Shown: positions 32,979 to 41,088 of the stretch, in pieces
Layout of the letters: each line of letters begins with the position of its first letter
Numbering within the stretch: position 1 is the stretch's first letter
NCBI GenBank assembly: GCA_900544675.1
Contig: UQVZ01000027.1
Span: forward strand, 1-41,796
Length of the DNA: 41,796 bases
Direction of reading: 5' to 3'
Source: an uncultured Bacteroides sp.
GTDB lineage: Bacteria > Bacteroidota > Bacteroidia > Bacteroidales > Bacteroidaceae
The notes under the pieces: model-generated
Told to the model about the DNA's origin: nothing
Seen by the model: only the letters and a program-made list of their open reading frames with translations
The model's database searches: none
Program-made: the position numbers and the translations under genes

Positions 32979-34949
32979 ATGAAAAAGACATTATTAGCAA
33001 CCTTGAGCTTAGGTCTGTTCCTGACAGGATGCGATAAGGAAGAATCCTTAAGCGATGTAAACGAAACCGGCATACGCTTTACAGCCTATATGACAGAAAG
33101 CCGCGCTACAGATACCGCTTGGGAAGCGGGAGACGAAATCGGCATCTATATGCAGCAGACAGATGCCAGCGGATTTGTATATTCCAACATCAAATATACG
33201 AACTCCGAAGGAAATTTAGGTACATTCACCTCTTCTGATAATACTTCGATTAAATATCAGGGAAACAGTACAGTAAAATTTATGGCCGTTTACCCTTATC
33301 AGCAAGGGGTGACCGATGGCAATTACCACTTCACTTTAGGCAATGAAGACTTATCGGATAACGACATCATGTATGCATCCGTTACCGGTATAGAGGCAGG
33401 TACGGGCAATGTTTCGTTGACCTTCAGCCACAAGCTGGCAAAGATTGTATTGCAACTGGAAGATAATTCAGGCAACGCCATGAGCGGTGCCACTGTCAGC
33501 ATCGACAAGCAATGCACTACCGGCGCACTGAATGTAGCAGACGGAACCATAAGTGCAACAGGTGATGCATACACCTCAACGCTTTCATTCGCAGAAACAG
33601 AAAACGGCACCTACGAGACCATCGTAATTCCCGACGAAGGATATGACGGAAGAAGCATTGTAATAGAAACCACAGACGGTACAATCTATCGTTGCCCTGT
33701 AGAAGACATTGCGTTTGGTACTTCTACCAAATACACCATCCCCATCTCGCTGCAAGCACCTACTGAAGATGAAGGAGGAGGAGAAGAAGGAGAAGAAATA
33801 ATTATTGACTTGAATATAACAGGCATGATTATTAATAACTGGGAGGAAGGTAAGACCATAGGTTATGTGTTAGGATCCGATGCAGATATTAACAGTAACA
33901 AGACTGAGACAAAACTTGTGATCAATCAAACACTGGCAGCAAACGGTTCGGTAGAAGTTACCCCGAAAAGTGGCATGACTTTAGCCGAGAAAGATTTTTA
34001 TCATATCGAGTATACCAGAACCGATGCTGCTACTGAAGATGCCACATTAACCGTTTCACAACCGGCAACAAGAAGCATCACCAGCATGGCATTTACCTTG
34101 CCGGCAAATGTAACCGAAGGACAACTGATTTTCGCAGTTGGTGACTTTACAAACGGCATCAGTATTTCTTCTTCCGTTGCCTTGACGCTGAATACCGTAT
34201 CTGTTTATAGCGAAAGCGTTCCTACTACCGAAGAGCCGGAAACCCCGGAAACACCTTCCGGAGAAGAGATTGTATTATGGACCGGTGAATCTGTATTTGT
34301 TGATGACTGGAGCGCAGGATTCAGTTTAAATATGACAGAAACCAAACCGAGTGCCGGAAGCACATTACGCTTCTATTACAAAGACAGAATAGAAGGTGCA
34401 CAATTGAAGGTTGCTGATCAAACGATTGATGTCACAAACGATTCAGAGTATATAGATGTTACAGTCACAGAAGAAATGGCCACTTATTTTGCCAATACAG
34501 AATGGCCGTGGGTGAATGGTCAGAAGATGACTGTTACAAAAGCCGTGCTGATTGGCGAAAGCGAATCTGCTCCCGAAAACCCGGATGATACCGAAGAACC
34601 TGAAAACCCAGGAACGCCTGCTGTAGAAGAGATAGAAGTATGGAACGGCTCGCACAGTTTCGTGAATTGGAACTCAGAGAGTATACAATTCACACAGGAA
34701 GTTCTTGACAAACTAACCGAAGATTGTACATTCAGATTTTATTATTCCGAAAAGACAGAAGGTGCACAAATACAATTAGCAGACGATGAATATACGATAA
34801 ACGTTGCAGGAGAAACCGATTATATCGATATGGAAGCAACAACTGGATTAATAACGGTTCTTAAACAAGCTGAAGGTGGTTGGACTTATTTTAATGGTAA
34901 CAATATAACCGTTACCCAAATCGTACTGATTTGCCCGGCAGCTAATTAA
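32979..34949 (+). CDS. Fimbrillin-like lipoprotein with tandem C-terminal modules
   Basis: 656 residues; lipobox FLTGC (Cys18) followed by DKEESLSD, predicting surface display. Residues 30-260 resemble the fimbrillin/Mfa-like beta-sandwich (IRFTAYMTESRATDTAWEAG DEIGIYM, then VYPYQ and LTFSHKLAKIVLQL, standard fimbrillin_like signatures). An acidic linker GGGEEGEE leads to a beta domain (274-410). Linkers rich in E, P and T (414-429, 528-550) separate two related modules (430-526 and 551-652), each with an (E)IV-W-G...W start, FYY...EGAQ, and a closing TVT..VLI strand. The same module ends the Ig-repeat protein at 27201-29108. Codons are more AT-rich than in the neighbours. In this operon it is probably a mannan-binding surface protein rather than a pilus subunit. 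Confidence 0.78.
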   Translation: MKKTLLATLSLGLFLTGCDKEESLSDVNETGIRFTAYMTESRATDTAWEAGDEIGIYMQQTDASGFVYSNIKYTNSEGNLGTFTSSDNTSIKYQGNSTVKFMAVYPYQQGVTDGNYHFTLGNEDLSDNDIMYASVTGIEAGTGNVSLTFSHKLAKIVLQLEDNSGNAMSGATVSIDKQCTTGALNVADGTISATGDAYTSTLSFAETENGTYETIVIPDEGYDGRSIVIETTDGTIYRCPVEDIAFGTSTKYTIPISLQAPTEDEGGGEEGEEIIIDLNITGMIINNWEEGKTIGYVLGSDADINSNKTETKLVINQTLAANGSVEVTPKSGMTLAEKDFYHIEYTRTDAATEDATLTVSQPATRSITSMAFTLPANVTEGQLIFAVGDFTNGISISSSVALTLNTVSVYSESVPTTEEPETPETPSGEEIVLWTGESVFVDDWSAGFSLNMTETKPSAGSTLRFYYKDRIEGAQLKVADQTIDVTNDSEYIDVTVTEEMATYFANTEWPWVNGQKMTVTKAVLIGESESAPENPDDTEEPENPGTPAVEEIEVWNGSHSFVNWNSESIQFTQEVLDKLTEDCTFRFYYSEKTEGAQIQLADDEYTINVAGETDYIDMEATTGLITVLKQAEGGWTYFNGNNITVTQIVLICPAAN

Positions 34950-34992
34950 GCATCATAAAGGGAAACAAGAAAAAACTTCCCGTACGCTACGA

Positions 34993-35043
34993 CGAGAAGG
35001 TGTGTCTCACGTTTGATTTCTTAAATGGCGACACACCTTCTTG
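34993..35043 (+). terminator. Hairpin between the fimbrillin-like and transporter genes
   Basis: AGAAGGTGTGTC pairs with GACACACCTTCT, a roughly 14-bp stem (34993-35006 with 35030-35043, one G-T pair) and a 23-base loop. No T-run follows, so it may be a processing or mRNA-stability hairpin rather than a full terminator. Confidence 0.5.
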
Positions 35044-35078
35044 ACCATTGAAACTCCGACTAAAAAACAAACAACATT

Positions 35079-36461
35079 ATGATTAAACTCAAAGAAAAAA
35101 TCGGATACGGGCTGGGCGATATGGCTTCCTCGATGTTCTGGAAACTGTTCGGAGCCTACCTGATGATATTCTATACCGATGTGTTCGGACTTCCGGCAGC
35201 GATGGTCGGCACGATGTTCCTCGTCACCCGCGTATGGGACTCGGTGTTCGACCCCGTCATCGGCATCATCGCCGACCGCACCACAAGCCGCTGGGGCAAA
35301 TTCCGCCCTTACCTGCTGTTTCTCGCCGTCCCGTTCGGACTTATCGGCATACTGACCTTCTATACGCCCCCGTTCGGCGATACGGGCAAACTGGTGTATG
35401 CCTACATCACCTATTCGCTGATGATGATGGTTTACTCGGGCATCAATGTGCCCTATGCCTCCCTGCTGGGCGTAATGAGTCCCGACCCGAAAGAGCGCGG
35501 CACGCTGTCGACATTCCGCATGATGTTCGCCTACATCGGAAGCTTCATCGCCCTGTTGCTGTTTATGCCGATGGCGAATGCCTTCAGCGGACACAGTTCC
35601 GACCCGTCTGCCCAGCAACACGGTTGGCTGATGGCAGTGGCAGTCATCGCCGTGATGTGCGTGCTGCTTTTCTTCGGCTGCTTCTCATGGACCAAGGAGC
35701 GGGTGAAACCCATCAAGGAAGCGAAGACTTCGCTGAAGGATGACGTGCGCGACTTGTTCCGCAACCATCCGTGGTGGATACTCTTCGGTGCCGGCATCGC
35801 CTCGTTGGTGTTCAATTCCATCCGCGACGGCGCGGCGGTGTACTACTTCAAGTACTTCATCATCGAAGAAGACTTCCACGTGATTTCCATCTTCGGCGTG
35901 TCGTTCGTATTGAGCGGTCTGTTCCTTGCCGTGGGACAGGCAGCCAACATCATCGGTGTGGTGCTGGCCGCTCCCGTCAGCAACCGCATCGGAAAGAAAA
36001 ACACCTTTGCCGCCGCCATGCTGCTTGCCACCGCCCTGAGCATTGTCTTCTACTGGTTCGACCGCGACGACCTGGTGCTGATATTCGTCTTCCAATGCCT
36101 CATCAGCATTTGTGCCGGAAGCATTTTCCCGTTGCTGTGGTCGATGTACGCCGACTGTGCCGACTATTCGGAACTGCGTAGCGGCAACCGTGCCACGGGA
36201 CTTATCTTCAGTGCCTCGTCGATGAGCCAGAAATTCGGATGGGCCATAGGTACGGCGGTCACGGGATGGCTGCTCTCCTACTTCGGTTTCCGGGCGAACG
36301 CCGAACAAAGTGCCGAGACCATCCAAGGCATCAAGATGTTCCTCAGCTGGCTTCCCGCCGCTGCCGCTTTCGTCTCGATGCTGTTCGTCATAGGCTATCC
36401 GTTGGGTGAACAAAAGATGAAGGAAATCATCGCCCGACTGAACGAAAAACGAACAAAATGA
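35079..36461 (+). CDS. GPH family (MFS) sugar:cation symporter
   Basis: 460-residue inner-membrane transporter of the glycoside-pentoside-hexuronide family, with twelve hydrophobic helices and a hydrophilic central loop (about 205-235, SWTKERVKPIKEAKTSLKDD). N-terminal signature: KIGYGLGDMASSMFWKLFGAYLMIFYTDVFGL, with the family motif VWDSVFDPVIGIIADRTTSRWGKFRPYLL. The C-terminal half contains PLLWSMYADCADYSELRSGNRATGLIF, another GPH hallmark. It is expected to bring mannobiose or mannosyl-glucose from periplasm to cytoplasm, where the epimerase and GH130 act. In the B. fragilis cluster the equivalent gene also lies between GH130 and the epimerase. Confidence 0.94.
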   Translation: MIKLKEKIGYGLGDMASSMFWKLFGAYLMIFYTDVFGLPAAMVGTMFLVTRVWDSVFDPVIGIIADRTTSRWGKFRPYLLFLAVPFGLIGILTFYTPPFGDTGKLVYAYITYSLMMMVYSGINVPYASLLGVMSPDPKERGTLSTFRMMFAYIGSFIALLLFMPMANAFSGHSSDPSAQQHGWLMAVAVIAVMCVLLFFGCFSWTKERVKPIKEAKTSLKDDVRDLFRNHPWWILFGAGIASLVFNSIRDGAAVYYFKYFIIEEDFHVISIFGVSFVLSGLFLAVGQAANIIGVVLAAPVSNRIGKKNTFAAAMLLATALSIVFYWFDRDDLVLIFVFQCLISICAGSIFPLLWSMYADCADYSELRSGNRATGLIFSASSMSQKFGWAIGTAVTGWLLSYFGFRANAEQSAETIQGIKMFLSWLPAAAAFVSMLFVIGYPLGEQKMKEIIARLNEKRTK

Positions 36462-36464
36462 AGA

Positions 36465-36650
36465 ACGTAATAAATGAAGAATGAAGAACGTATAAATGAA
36501 GAATGAAGAATTAAGAATGAAGAATCAAGTTGTGACATCACATACATTTTTAACTCTTCATTCTTAACTCTTCATTTATTTTGTTCTTCATTCTTCGTTC
36601 TTAATTCTTCATTTAATTGATTCTTCATTCTTAATTCTTCATTAAAAAAA
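36465..36650. repeat. GAAGAAT/ATTCTTC intergenic hairpin repeat inside the operon
   Basis: Left half of AATGAAGAATTAAGAATG units, right half of ATTCTTAATTCTTCATT units, able to form a long hairpin. It separates the transporter from the epimerase, otherwise part of one operon. It belongs to the family at 7189-7362. Confidence 0.7.
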
Positions 36651-36653
36651 TCT

Positions 36654-37847
36654 ATGGACCAAGCAATCAATCAACTACGGAACGAAGTACGCTCCGAACT
36701 CGAAAATAACATCCTCCCCTTTTGGATGAACAAGATGACAGACAACCGGCACGGCGGATTCTACGGAGAAATTACCGGCGAAGACGAACTGAAACCCGAA
36801 GCGTCAAAGGGTGCCATCCTGAACGCGCGTATCCTGTGGACTTTCTCGGCTGCCTACCGCCTGCTGAAAAATCCCGCATACCTTGCGACAGCCACACGTG
36901 CCAAGCGTTACCTCATCGACCGTTTCTACGATTCCGAATACGGAGGCATCTATTGGGAACTGGACTTCAAGGGAAATCCCCTGGACACCAAAAAACAGAT
37001 TTATGCCATCGGTTTCGCTATCTACGGACTGAGCGAATATGCTCGCGCCACGGGCGACGAAGAAGCCTTGGAATATGCCCGAAAACTATTTGATGCCATC
37101 GAACGTTATAGTTTCGACCCCGTACAGAACGGCTATCTCGAAGCACTGACCCGCGACTGGCAACCCATTCAGGATATGCGTCTGAGCGATAAGGACGAGA
37201 ACGAAAAGAAAACGATGAATACCCACCTGCATATCCTGGAACCTTATACCAACCTGTACCGCGTATGGAAAGACGAACGGCTGGAACGCCAGTTGAGAAA
37301 CCTGATAGAGGTGTTCATCACCCGCATCCTCGACCCGCAGACCGGACACCTCAATCTGTTCTTCGAAGAAGACTGGACGAACAAATACCACATCGTTTCC
37401 TACGGACACGACATCGAAGCCTCGTGGCTTATCCACGAAGCGGCACTGGTGCTGGGAGATAAAAAGCTGCTGGAACGGATAGAGCCCCTCATCATCCGGA
37501 TAGCACAGGCTGCCGACGAAGGACTGAACCCCGACGGAAGTATGATTTACGAAAACTTCATCGACCGGCAAAAAATAGACCGCGAACTGCACTGGTGGGT
37601 ACAGGCAGAAAACGTGGTGGGACATATCAACCTTTACCAACACTTCGGCGACACGGCTGCCCTCGATACGGCTTGCCGCTGCTGGCAATTCATCCAAGCT
37701 AAGCTGATTGACCGCCAGCAAGGCGAATGGCACTGGAGCATCCTGCCCGACGGCACCGTCAACCGCAAAGACGATAAAGCTGGATTCTGGAAATGTCCTT
37801 ACCACAACGGACGTATGTGTATGGAAATCATCGAACGTTTTGGATAA
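36654..37847 (+). CDS. Cellobiose/mannobiose 2-epimerase (AGE family)
   Basis: 397-residue cytoplasmic (alpha/alpha)6-barrel enzyme of the N-acylglucosamine 2-epimerase superfamily. It inverts C2 of the reducing sugar, turning beta-1,4-mannobiose into mannosyl-glucose, the substrate of GH130. The three catalytic histidines of characterised 2-epimerases are visible: H191 in NTHLHILEPYTNLYR, H252 in SYGHDIEASWL and H384 in PYHNGRMCMEI. The substrate-stacking motif HWWVQAENVVG (about 313-323) and NRHGGFYGEI at the N-terminus are also present. The name cellobiose 2-epimerase is historic; the mannobiose role follows from the locus. It is the last gene of the mannan operon. Confidence 0.94.
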   Translation: MDQAINQLRNEVRSELENNILPFWMNKMTDNRHGGFYGEITGEDELKPEASKGAILNARILWTFSAAYRLLKNPAYLATATRAKRYLIDRFYDSEYGGIYWELDFKGNPLDTKKQIYAIGFAIYGLSEYARATGDEEALEYARKLFDAIERYSFDPVQNGYLEALTRDWQPIQDMRLSDKDENEKKTMNTHLHILEPYTNLYRVWKDERLERQLRNLIEVFITRILDPQTGHLNLFFEEDWTNKYHIVSYGHDIEASWLIHEAALVLGDKKLLERIEPLIIRIAQAADEGLNPDGSMIYENFIDRQKIDRELHWWVQAENVVGHINLYQHFGDTAALDTACRCWQFIQAKLIDRQQGEWHWSILPDGTVNRKDDKAGFWKCPYHNGRMCMEIIERFG

Positions 37848-37869
37848 ACCGACCGTCTATCCTCATCCC

Positions 37870-37938
37870 TCAGGAAACACAGAGGCGCAAAAACACGTTA
37901 TCCAAAAGCACTTCTCCCTGCGCCTTTGTGTTTCCTGA
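37870..37938 (+). terminator. Long hairpin after the epimerase gene
   Basis: TCAGGAAACACAGAGGCGCA (37870-37889) pairs along all 20 positions (one G-T pair) with the segment at 37919-37938, around a 29-base loop. No T-run follows. It closes the mannan operon. Its CACAGAGG/TTTGTGTTTC words resemble the dispersed repeat at 39449-39515. Confidence 0.55.
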
Positions 37939-38018
37939 AATCTACCTCCCTGCTTCCTGCTCTCTGCCATAATCGCATATTTTCCGCCCCATTATGACAT
38001 ATTCTCTACAAAAAAATG

Positions 38019-38026
38019 TATTTTTG
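38019..38026 (+). promoter_or_regulatory. -7 element of the cysteine desulfidase gene
   Basis: TATTTTTG matches TAnnTTTG, 41 bases before the ATG at 38068. No clear -33 is present. Confidence 0.5.
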
Positions 38027-38067
38027 CACAACTTTTTGAATCAAGACACAAAAAACAGAGAAATAAA

Positions 38068-39375
38068 ATGGAGAGCATCATCAGCAAACCTGAAAGAGAG
38101 CAAATCATCGCTCTGATGAAAAGAGAAGTGGTTCCTGCCATCGGCTGCACCGAACCCATCGCCGTAGCGCTTTGTACAGCCAAAGCTACCGAGACCTTAG
38201 GCTGTATCCCCGAACACATCAACGTCTACCTCAGCGCAAACATCCTGAAAAATGCCATGGGAGTAGGCATCCCGGGCACTGGAATGATAGGCTTGCCCAT
38301 CGCCATTGCCTTGGGTGCACTTATCGGCAAATCGGAATACCAACTGGAAGTACTGAAAGACTGCACACCCGAAGCGGTGGAAAAAGGAAAGGAAATGATT
38401 GCGCAACCTCAGTTCATCAACATTTCCCTGAAAGACAACATCGAAGAAAAACTCTACATCGAAGTGACCTGCACACACGGAAATAACGTGGCGACTGCCA
38501 TCATCAGTGGAGGACATACCCATTTCGTCTATCTCTGCCGCAACGGTGAAGTATTGCTGGACAAGCGCACCGGAACTGCCTCGACCGAAAACGAAGAACA
38601 AGTCGACCTGACCTTACGTAAGGTGTACGACTTTGCCACCACTGCTCCCATCGATGAAATCCGTTTCATCCTCGAAGCCAAACGCCTGAACAAGGCAGCG
38701 GCGGAACAAGCTTTCAAAGGTTGCTACGGACACGGGCTGGGCCGTATGCTCCGTGATAACAAAAACGAAGAAAAAATAATGGGAAACAATACCTTTACCC
38801 ATATTCTCTCTTATACCTCCGCCGCTTGTGATGCCCGTATGGCAGGCGCAATGATTCCGGTCATGAGTAATTCGGGAAGCGGCAACCAAGGCATCTCTGC
38901 TACTCTTCCCGTCGTCGTCTATGCCGAAGACAACAATGCCTCGGAAGAGCAACTGATACGTGCCCTTACCCTGAGCCACCTCACCGCTATCTATATCAAG
39001 CAAAGCTTGGGCAAACTCTCAGCTCTCTGTGGATGCGTCGTAGCCGCTACCGGAAGCAGTTGCGGCATTACCTACCTGATGGGAGGAAGCTACGTACAAG
39101 TGATGTACGCCGTACAAAACATGATAGCCACCCTGACCGGCATGATTTGCGACGGTGCCAAGCCCAGTTGTGCCCTGAAGGTGACCAGCGGTGTGTCTAC
39201 AGCCGTCATGTCCGCCATCATGGCCATGGACCAGAAATGTGTCACGCCGGTAGAAGGCATCATCGAGGAAAATGTCAACCGAAGCATCCGCAACCTGACT
39301 CTTATCGGTTCGAAAGGCATGAACGAGACCGACAAAATGGTGCTCGACATCATGACCCACAAACATTGCGATTAA
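38068..39375 (+). CDS. L-cysteine desulfidase family protein (CyuA/UPF0597, serine-dehydratase alpha-like)
   Basis: 435-residue cytoplasmic iron-sulfur enzyme predicted to break L-cysteine into pyruvate, ammonia and sulfide. The catalytic cysteine is C27 in AIGCTEP. Iron-sulfur ligands correspond to C323 (region LCGCVVAATGSSCGI) and C361/C368 (MICDGAKPSCALKV), with the same 7-residue spacing as the last two ligands of the methanogen enzyme. MSNSGSGNQGISATLPV is a strong family signature. It could support cysteine degradation as a nitrogen/carbon source or sulfide production in the gut. A serine dehydratase function is the older database label. It has its own promoter and is not part of the mannan operon. 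Confidence 0.9.
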   Translation: MESIISKPEREQIIALMKREVVPAIGCTEPIAVALCTAKATETLGCIPEHINVYLSANILKNAMGVGIPGTGMIGLPIAIALGALIGKSEYQLEVLKDCTPEAVEKGKEMIAQPQFINISLKDNIEEKLYIEVTCTHGNNVATAIISGGHTHFVYLCRNGEVLLDKRTGTASTENEEQVDLTLRKVYDFATTAPIDEIRFILEAKRLNKAAAEQAFKGCYGHGLGRMLRDNKNEEKIMGNNTFTHILSYTSAACDARMAGAMIPVMSNSGSGNQGISATLPVVVYAEDNNASEEQLIRALTLSHLTAIYIKQSLGKLSALCGCVVAATGSSCGITYLMGGSYVQVMYAVQNMIATLTGMICDGAKPSCALKVTSGVSTAVMSAIMAMDQKCVTPVEGIIEENVNRSIRNLTLIGSKGMNETDKMVLDIMTHKHCD

Positions 39376-39708
39376 CTAATAAGTTGACGAGGTATCAGTT
39401 GACAAGGCTTTTTAAAACGCAGATTAACGCAGATTTTCGCGGATTATTATTTTCACCACAGAATTACACAGATTAAATCATTTATTTCTCTGTGTCTTTG
39501 TGTCTCTGTGTTTATTTTAGTTGACAAGGTATCAGTTAACGAGTTAACAAGGTTCTGAATACATTAGTAGAACTATTGGCTTTAACTTCTAACGAAGCGA
39601 AGCGGAGTGATAACTTCTTTAACTTCTCTAACTCCTAATTACAAAACCTTGTCAACTGAAACCTTGTCAACTTGTCAACTGAAACCTAGTCACCTAAAAA
39701 ACTAAACC
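39376..39708. repeat. Composite intergenic repeat region
   Basis: 333 bases without a gene. From the left it contains AGTTGACGAGGTATCAGTTG, then AACGCAGATTAACGCAGATT (about 39416-39435), then the CACCACAGA...AAATCATTTATT repeat also present at 363-405, then CTGTGTCTTTGTGTCTCTGT. Next comes the 63-bp inverted partner (39520-39582) of 5125-5187, a GAAGCGAAGCGGAGTGATAA segment, and finally CTTGTCAACTGAAACC units before the next ATG. Several repeat families are nested here. Confidence 0.7.
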
Positions 39709-40353
39709 ATGTTCCAACCAGCCGACTACATCCAGAAACTTATCAGCGAAGGCGAACACGTGCATCAGGATTTCAAGTTCGAGATATCCGACGCGCGGAA
39801 GATAGCCAAAAGCATCTCCGCCTTTGCCAATACCGAAGGAGGACGCCTGCTGGTAGGAGTGAAAGACAACGGCAAGATAGCCGGGGTGCGCTCGGAAGAA
39901 GAAATCTACATGATAGAAGCCGCCGCCCAACGCTATTGCCAGCCTCCCGTCGAACTGCACACCTATATATATAAGGTAGAGGGGAAAGACGTCCTGGAAG
40001 TCGTGATAGACGAAAACCCGCAGAAGCCTGTTTATGCCCTCGACGAAAACGAGCATAAGTGGGCATACGTCCGCATCAAGGACGAAAACATCCTGGCGAC
40101 TCCCATCCAACTGAATATCTGGCGTCACGACCGCACCGAAGAGAAAGTCATCATCGCCTATACCCAGCGCGAACGGCAAGTGCTGAGCCTGCTGGAAAAC
40201 CATCCTCCCCTGACCCTCAACCAATGCCAACGCCTGACCCGGATGAACCGCAAGCAAATCACCAACCTACTTGCCGACTTTATCCGTTTCGGTCTGGTGG
40301 AACAGGTATTCCACGAACATACATTCTATTTCTGCCTGAAAAAAGAAGGATGA
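39709..40353 (+). CDS. AlbA_2 (Schlafen-type) domain protein with C-terminal winged helix
   Basis: 214 residues, soluble. The N-terminal AlbA_2/Schlafen-like domain (about 8-135) shows HQDFKFEISDARKIAKSISAFANTEGGRLLVGV, then DNGKIAGV and the YAYVRIKDEN-like strand (KWAYVRIKDEN). This family is often labelled ATP-binding or transcriptional regulator, with nucleic-acid binding in Schlafen relatives. The C-terminal part (about 145-210, RERQVLSLLENHPPLTLNQCQRLTRMNRKQITNLLADFIRFGLVE) is a clear winged helix-turn-helix. A DNA-binding regulator is the simplest reading; no regulated gene is evident. Confidence 0.85.
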   Translation: MFQPADYIQKLISEGEHVHQDFKFEISDARKIAKSISAFANTEGGRLLVGVKDNGKIAGVRSEEEIYMIEAAAQRYCQPPVELHTYIYKVEGKDVLEVVIDENPQKPVYALDENEHKWAYVRIKDENILATPIQLNIWRHDRTEEKVIIAYTQRERQVLSLLENHPPLTLNQCQRLTRMNRKQITNLLADFIRFGLVEQVFHEHTFYFCLKKEG

Positions 40354-40421
40354 ACCGACATCAATTTACATTCTTCGTCGAACGAATCTCCGGTTTTGCA
40401 TAGAGTATCAAGTTTTTTTCA

Positions 40422-40429
40422 TACCTTTG
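40422..40429 (+). promoter_or_regulatory. -7 element upstream of the 208-residue protein gene
   Basis: TACCTTTG, 31 bases before the ATG at 40461. A TTTG lies at 40395-40398 with 23-base spacing, slightly longer than usual. Confidence 0.55.
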
Positions 40430-40460
40430 TCCCATCAATCATTATATACAAGAAAAGACT

Positions 40461-41087
40461 ATGAGCATATTTTCAAAACTTTTCGGCAAAAAGCAAGCTG
40501 AAGATGAAAGCACGCGGGTAGGCGGAGTGGAAGACTTCATGACCCTGATACGCGTATATTACCAAGCCGTAATGGCTGCACAACTGGGCATCAGCAACAT
40601 CAATGCCTTGCCCGACATGGCTGCTTTCAAGCGTTCGCTAAAAGTACCTACGCAAAACAACAAGCTGGGAGTGGCAGAACGCTCGAAATGCAAGAAGATG
40701 CTGACGGACATCTATGGCATCAACGATTTCTTTTTCAAGGAGATAGACGCTTCCATCAAGAAACATTGCAAGAATGTGAACTCCATCCAGAATTACCTGT
40801 TTATGTTCCAAGGCTTCAGCCAAGACCTGATGATGGTGGTGGGCAACCTGATGCAATGGAAATTCCGTATGCCGGGCATCTTCAAGAAAGCATTGCGCAC
40901 CATGACCGAAAAAACCATCCACGATATCCTGACCAAAACCAACTGGAAAGATGACAGCGTACGGAAAACGTGCGTCAACATCCGCCAGTACCAGCACGCC
41001 TTGGGATACAGCGAAGCCTGGATGAGCGAATATGTCTACAACATCGTCATACTGGCAAAGAAAGAGCCTAAACAAAAAGAAAAATAA
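40461..41087 (+). CDS. Conserved-looking hypothetical protein
   Basis: 208 residues, no signal peptide or membrane segment, mostly helical with a basic N-terminus (MSIFSKLFGKKQAED) and lysine-rich tail. I recognise no domain. Visible features are VEDFMTLIRVYYQAVMAAQLGI, SKCKKMLTDIYGINDFFFKEID, and QNYLFMFQGFSQDLMMVVGN. Codon use and quality match the chromosome, so I consider it a genuine host gene. It has a promoter of its own, and the DNA-glycosylase-like gene begins 1 base after its stop, so the two are coupled. Confidence 0.75.
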   Translation: MSIFSKLFGKKQAEDESTRVGGVEDFMTLIRVYYQAVMAAQLGISNINALPDMAAFKRSLKVPTQNNKLGVAERSKCKKMLTDIYGINDFFFKEIDASIKKHCKNVNSIQNYLFMFQGFSQDLMMVVGNLMQWKFRMPGIFKKALRTMTEKTIHDILTKTNWKDDSVRKTCVNIRQYQHALGYSEAWMSEYVYNIVILAKKEPKQKEK

Positions 41088-41088
41088 G

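Noticed and set aside
41032..41088. Upstream start for the glycosylase-like gene
   Set aside because: It overlaps the 3' end of the previous gene out of frame and adds only a low-complexity lysine/asparagine string.
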